From NCBI GenBank assembly GCA_020216805.1, contig JAIWNN010000104.1, forward strand, positions 1-10,000: a DNA stretch of 10,000 nt, written 5' to 3'. The translations under genes and the position numbers were made by a program. Every line of letters starts with the position of its first letter. Position 1 is the first letter of the stretch. Under the pieces are notes generated by a model. It saw nothing but the letters and a program-made list of their open reading frames with translations. It was not told the DNA's origin and made no database searches. Source of the stretch: Desulfarculus sp. Lineage in GTDB: Bacteria; Desulfobacterota; Desulfarculia; Desulfarculales; Desulfarculaceae. Of this stretch, positions 8,434 through 10,000 are shown in pieces.

Positions 8434-9207
8434 CTATTTGACCGGGTGGGCGTAGATCCAGATCACGCCGCCCACCTCCACCGCCTTGTCCTGACCGTCT
8501 TTCTGCAGCTTCTGGTCGTCTTCGGTGAGGGCCGCGAACCCCCACCAGCCCGGCCAGGGCATGGTCCAGCTGAACTGCCCATTGGCGTCGGTCTTGACCA
8601 CCTGGGCCACGTAAGCCTCGCCCGGGGCCTTGCGCTTGCCGTCGGGATTGTAGAATTCCACCTCCACGTCGGCGTTGGCCAGGGGCTGACCCTTGAAGAT
8701 CACCCGTCCGCTGAAGCTGTTGCCGGCCCAGAGCCCATAGGGACGGGTCAGGGGCATGATCTCGATCTTCTGCCCCACCGGCTGATCCCAGCCTTCCATC
8801 AGGCCCAGGGCGCTGACCACGGTCTTGGTGTAGTGGATGATGAACTTGTCCTCGGCCGGCTCCCAATAGGGGGCGGGATTCATGTAGACAATGTAGTCGC
8901 CCGGCTGCTTGATGGCCAGGCTGCCGGACCAGGTCTGGCGCTGGCCTTTTTTCTGGGCCTTGAGGCTGGGCAGCAGGTCGGTCTTCTTGCCCGCCAGCAT
9001 CACCCCGGCCTCGGCCGGCTGGGCCAGGTCCATGCCCTGGTTCTCCATGGGGTGCCAGAACAGGAAGCTCAGCCCCACGGCCTTGGGATCCTTGGCCTCC
9101 ACGGTGTTGCGCTCGGGGATGATCATGCCGAAGTGGGCCGCGGCCGGGGAAGCGGCCCAGAGCAGGGCCAGCGAAAGCACGGCGAGAGCCAACATAGCGC
9201 GACGCAT
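8434..9207 (-). CDS. nikK: NikK-type periplasmic accessory protein of nickel ECF transporter (DUF4198)
   Basis: This 257-residue protein belongs to the DUF4198 family, called NikK when linked to nickel ECF transporters. Seen: a signal peptide (1-24) ending SPAAA, with the mature protein starting at His25 (HFGMIIPERN); the family motifs FWHPMENQGMD (50-60), KFIIHYTK (about 121-128), EIMPLTRPYGL (about 149-159) and a C-terminal Ig-like half with KTDANGQFSW and WWGFAAL. No membrane anchor follows, so it should be free in the periplasm. The ATG has an excellent AGGAGG seven bases upstream. It is first in the operon, behind a promoter at 9421-9393 and a long leader. It may capture or deliver Ni2+ to NikM; this is inference from operon position and the N-terminal histidine. 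The exact biochemical role is not known to me. Confidence 0.88.
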   Translation of the reverse strand: MRRAMLALAVLSLALLWAASPAAAHFGMIIPERNTVEAKDPKAVGLSFLFWHPMENQGMDLAQPAEAGVMLAGKKTDLLPSLKAQKKGQRQTWSGSLAIKQPGDYIVYMNPAPYWEPAEDKFIIHYTKTVVSALGLMEGWDQPVGQKIEIMPLTRPYGLWAGNSFSGRVIFKGQPLANADVEVEFYNPDGKRKAPGEAYVAQVVKTDANGQFSWTMPWPGWWGFAALTEDDQKLQKDGQDKAVEVGGVIWIYAHPVK

Positions 9208-9212
9208 AAAGA

Positions 9213-9386
9213 ATCCTCCTAGTTTGCCGCTCTTGAGGGACAGCGCGCACCGCCTCCTCGGGGGTGGGTCTGGTCCCCGTGGCGGTCTTCCTGACCGGAG
9301 TTGGCTATTTTTTCCGCGGTAGGGAGGTGATGGACCCGGGCGGGCCCGGCCTTCCGGCCTCAGGAGGATCTTCGTGATCCCGGATG
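9213..9386 (-). promoter_or_regulatory. Long structured 5' leader of the nik operon
   Basis: Between the predicted transcription start (about 9386) and the nikK ATG lie about 179 bases. ATCCTCCT near the 5' end of the RNA (9369-9362) is the exact complement of AGGAGGAT at the nikK ribosome binding site (9220-9213). The same ATCC can instead pair in a local hairpin GGATC/GATCC (9380-9376 with 9370-9366). A further two-tier hairpin spans 9286-9249 (ACCGCC/GGCGGT outside, CGGGG/CCCCG inside) and competes with a smaller hairpin CGGTC/GACCG (9297-9293 with 9287-9283). This resembles a translational switch, but I do not recognise a known riboswitch class. Confidence 0.4.
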
Positions 9387-9392
9387 GAATCT

Positions 9393-9421
9393 ACTATCGG
9401 CGCAATATGGTCTGCTGTCAA
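9393..9421 (-). promoter_or_regulatory. Sigma70-type promoter of the nik operon
   Basis: On the - strand a perfect TTGACA (9421-9416) is followed after 17 bases by GATAGT (9398-9393), four of six matches to TATAAT. It lies 24 bases beyond the hicA stop and points at nikK. No NikR-type operator (GTATGA with TCATAC) is seen around it. Confidence 0.65.
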
Positions 9422-9444
9422 GCCTGGGCCGGGCGCGTTTTGGT

Positions 9445-9657
9445 TCAGTCCAACAACCTGCGCAGCTGGTCGCGGTCGATGCCGGGCGCCCGCATGATCG
9501 CGGCCAGGGTGCCGGTTTGGATTGGGTCGTGGTCCGGAGAGGTGAGGCGTCGGTGGGGAGGCGCTCCCTGGCGCGGGATCATGTGGCTGCCCTGGTGGTG
9601 GTCGTAGTCCCAGCCCAGGCGGGCCAGGGCCTTGGCCAATCTCCGCCCGCTGACCAC
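9445..9657 (-). CDS. hicA: HicA-family mRNA interferase toxin, start codon abnormal
   Basis: HicA toxins are small double-stranded-RNA-binding-fold ribonucleases that cut mRNA and are held in check by HicB. The frame contains the family pattern almost complete: LPVVSGRRLAKALARLGW, then GSHMI with the catalytic histidine, PDHDPIQTGTLAAIM and GIDRDQLRRLLD to the TGA at 9447-9445. The typical start would be an ATG just before SRLPVVSG, overlapping the hicB stop, but that codon is ACT (9672-9670). The nearest usable in-frame start is GTG at 9657, giving 70 residues and losing only a few N-terminal residues; no good ribosome binding site precedes it. The gene may be expressed poorly or be newly inactivated. 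The downstream part lies beyond the hicB frame; 9579-9657 overlaps it. Confidence 0.65.
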   Translation of the reverse strand: MVSGRRLAKALARLGWDYDHHQGSHMIPRQGAPPHRRLTSPDHDPIQTGTLAAIMRAPGIDRDQLRRLLD

Positions 9658-9896
9658 CGGCAGACGGCTAGTTTGACCGGAATGGCCTCTCCGGGTTTGC
9701 GCAGGCTCTCCAGGTAGCCCACGATGGCCTCCTGGAGGTTGGCCTGGGCCTCCTCCAGGCTCTCGCCTTCGGAGACGCAACCCGGCAGGGACGGACAGGT
9801 GACGACGTAGCCGCCTTCCGGGTCGGGTTCGAAAACCACCCGGAACTTGATGGCGGCGCTGACGTCCTCGCTGAAGGCTTGGCGCGGCTCGGTCAC
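9579..9896 (-). CDS. hicB: HicB-family antitoxin with run-on C-terminus
   Basis: HicB binds and blocks HicA. From GTG 9896 (with GGAGGA five bases before it) the frame gives 105 residues. The core FRVVFEPDPEGGYVVTCP, then LPGCVSEGESLEEAQANLQEAI and GYLESL is a textbook short HicB fold, lacking a DNA-binding domain. Short HicB proteins usually end a few residues after the GEAIP region; here no stop appears there and the frame continues for about 27 residues of Trp/Thr-rich sequence that is simply hicA read in another frame, ending at TGA 9581-9579. This suggests the natural stop was lost. An ATG at 9926 would add ten residues, but the GTG has the much better ribosome binding site. It precedes hicA, the usual order for this subtype. 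Confidence 0.82.
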   Translation of the reverse strand: MTEPRQAFSEDVSAAIKFRVVFEPDPEGGYVVTCPSLPGCVSEGESLEEAQANLQEAIVGYLESLRKPGEAIPVKLAVCRWSAGGDWPRPWPAWAGTTTTTRAAT

Positions 9897-9925
9897 GTTT
9901 TCCTCCGTGGAGCATCTTCTTATCA

Positions 9926-9954
9926 TCTATGCTGCTTGCCTCCGATCATGACAA
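9926..9954 (-). promoter_or_regulatory. Possible hicBA promoter
   Basis: On the - strand TTGTCA (9954-9949, five of six matches) is followed after 17 bases by CATAGA (9931-9926, three of six). A start near 9919 would leave a short leader before GTG 9896 and would exclude the ATG at 9926. The -10 is poor, so this is a weak call. Confidence 0.25.
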
Positions 9955-10000
9955 GCCCCGCCTGGCGCGGCATCCCCCGCCATGCTACCATCCCGCCATG

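Noticed and set aside
9208..9444. NikR operator or a known cobalamin/NiCo riboswitch upstream of nikK
   Set aside because: I found no GTATGA/TCATAC pair and no conserved core that I could assign to a known riboswitch class by eye, so only an unclassified structured leader is reported.
9374..9607. A 77-codon + strand frame from GTG 9374 with AGGAGG six bases before it
   Set aside because: The ribosome-binding match is striking, but the frame soon runs antisense to hicA and the protein resembles nothing I know. The AGGAGGAT is better explained as the complement of the nikK ribosome binding site, or chance.

Overview
This window looks like chromosomal DNA from a GC-rich Gram-negative bacterium, most likely in the Desulfobacterota (former Deltaproteobacteria). 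The reasons are the very high GC and strong third-position G/C bias, the jag-mnmE-rsmG block, and an ECF nickel transporter with the NikK and NikL accessory proteins typical of that group. The lineage is an inference from gene content; no rRNA is present. The jag-mnmE-rsmG block and two parS-type palindromes suggest a position close to the replication origin.

Bases 1-3040, + strand: the C-terminal part of jag/khpB (KH and R3H RNA-binding domains, N-terminus outside the window), a clear rho-independent terminator, then mnmE (tRNA U34 modification GTPase) and rsmG (16S rRNA m7G methyltransferase), separated by one base. A perfect 14-bp palindrome, GTTTCACGTGAAAC, the core of the ParB-binding site parS, occurs once before mnmE and once after rsmG. 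The parA-parB pair that often follows rsmG is not here.

Bases 3041-5452, - strand: a large soluble sensor histidine kinase with a GAF-like N-terminus, three PAS domains and a HisKA/HATPase core. It converges on rsmG and has no response regulator beside it in the window.

Bases 5562-9421, - strand: a nickel-type ECF transporter operon read as nikK, nikM, nikL, nikQ, nikO. NikM is the substrate-binding membrane subunit, NikQ the transmembrane coupling subunit, NikO the ATPase, and NikK and NikL are exported accessory proteins. A good sigma70-type promoter lies upstream of nikK, followed by a leader of about 180 nt that could fold over the nikK ribosome binding site. A hairpin with perfect 20-bp arms and a U-tract separates nikL from nikQ and probably works as a terminator or attenuator.

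Bases 9445-9896, - strand: a hicB-hicA toxin-antitoxin pair. The expected overlapping hicB stop and hicA start is absent, so the hicB frame runs on through part of hicA. The last 100 bases hold no gene I can support.

Most promising for follow-up: the parS pair without adjacent parAB, an altered catalytic switch II in MnmE, the structured nikK leader, the hairpin inside the nik operon, and the damaged hicB/hicA junction.
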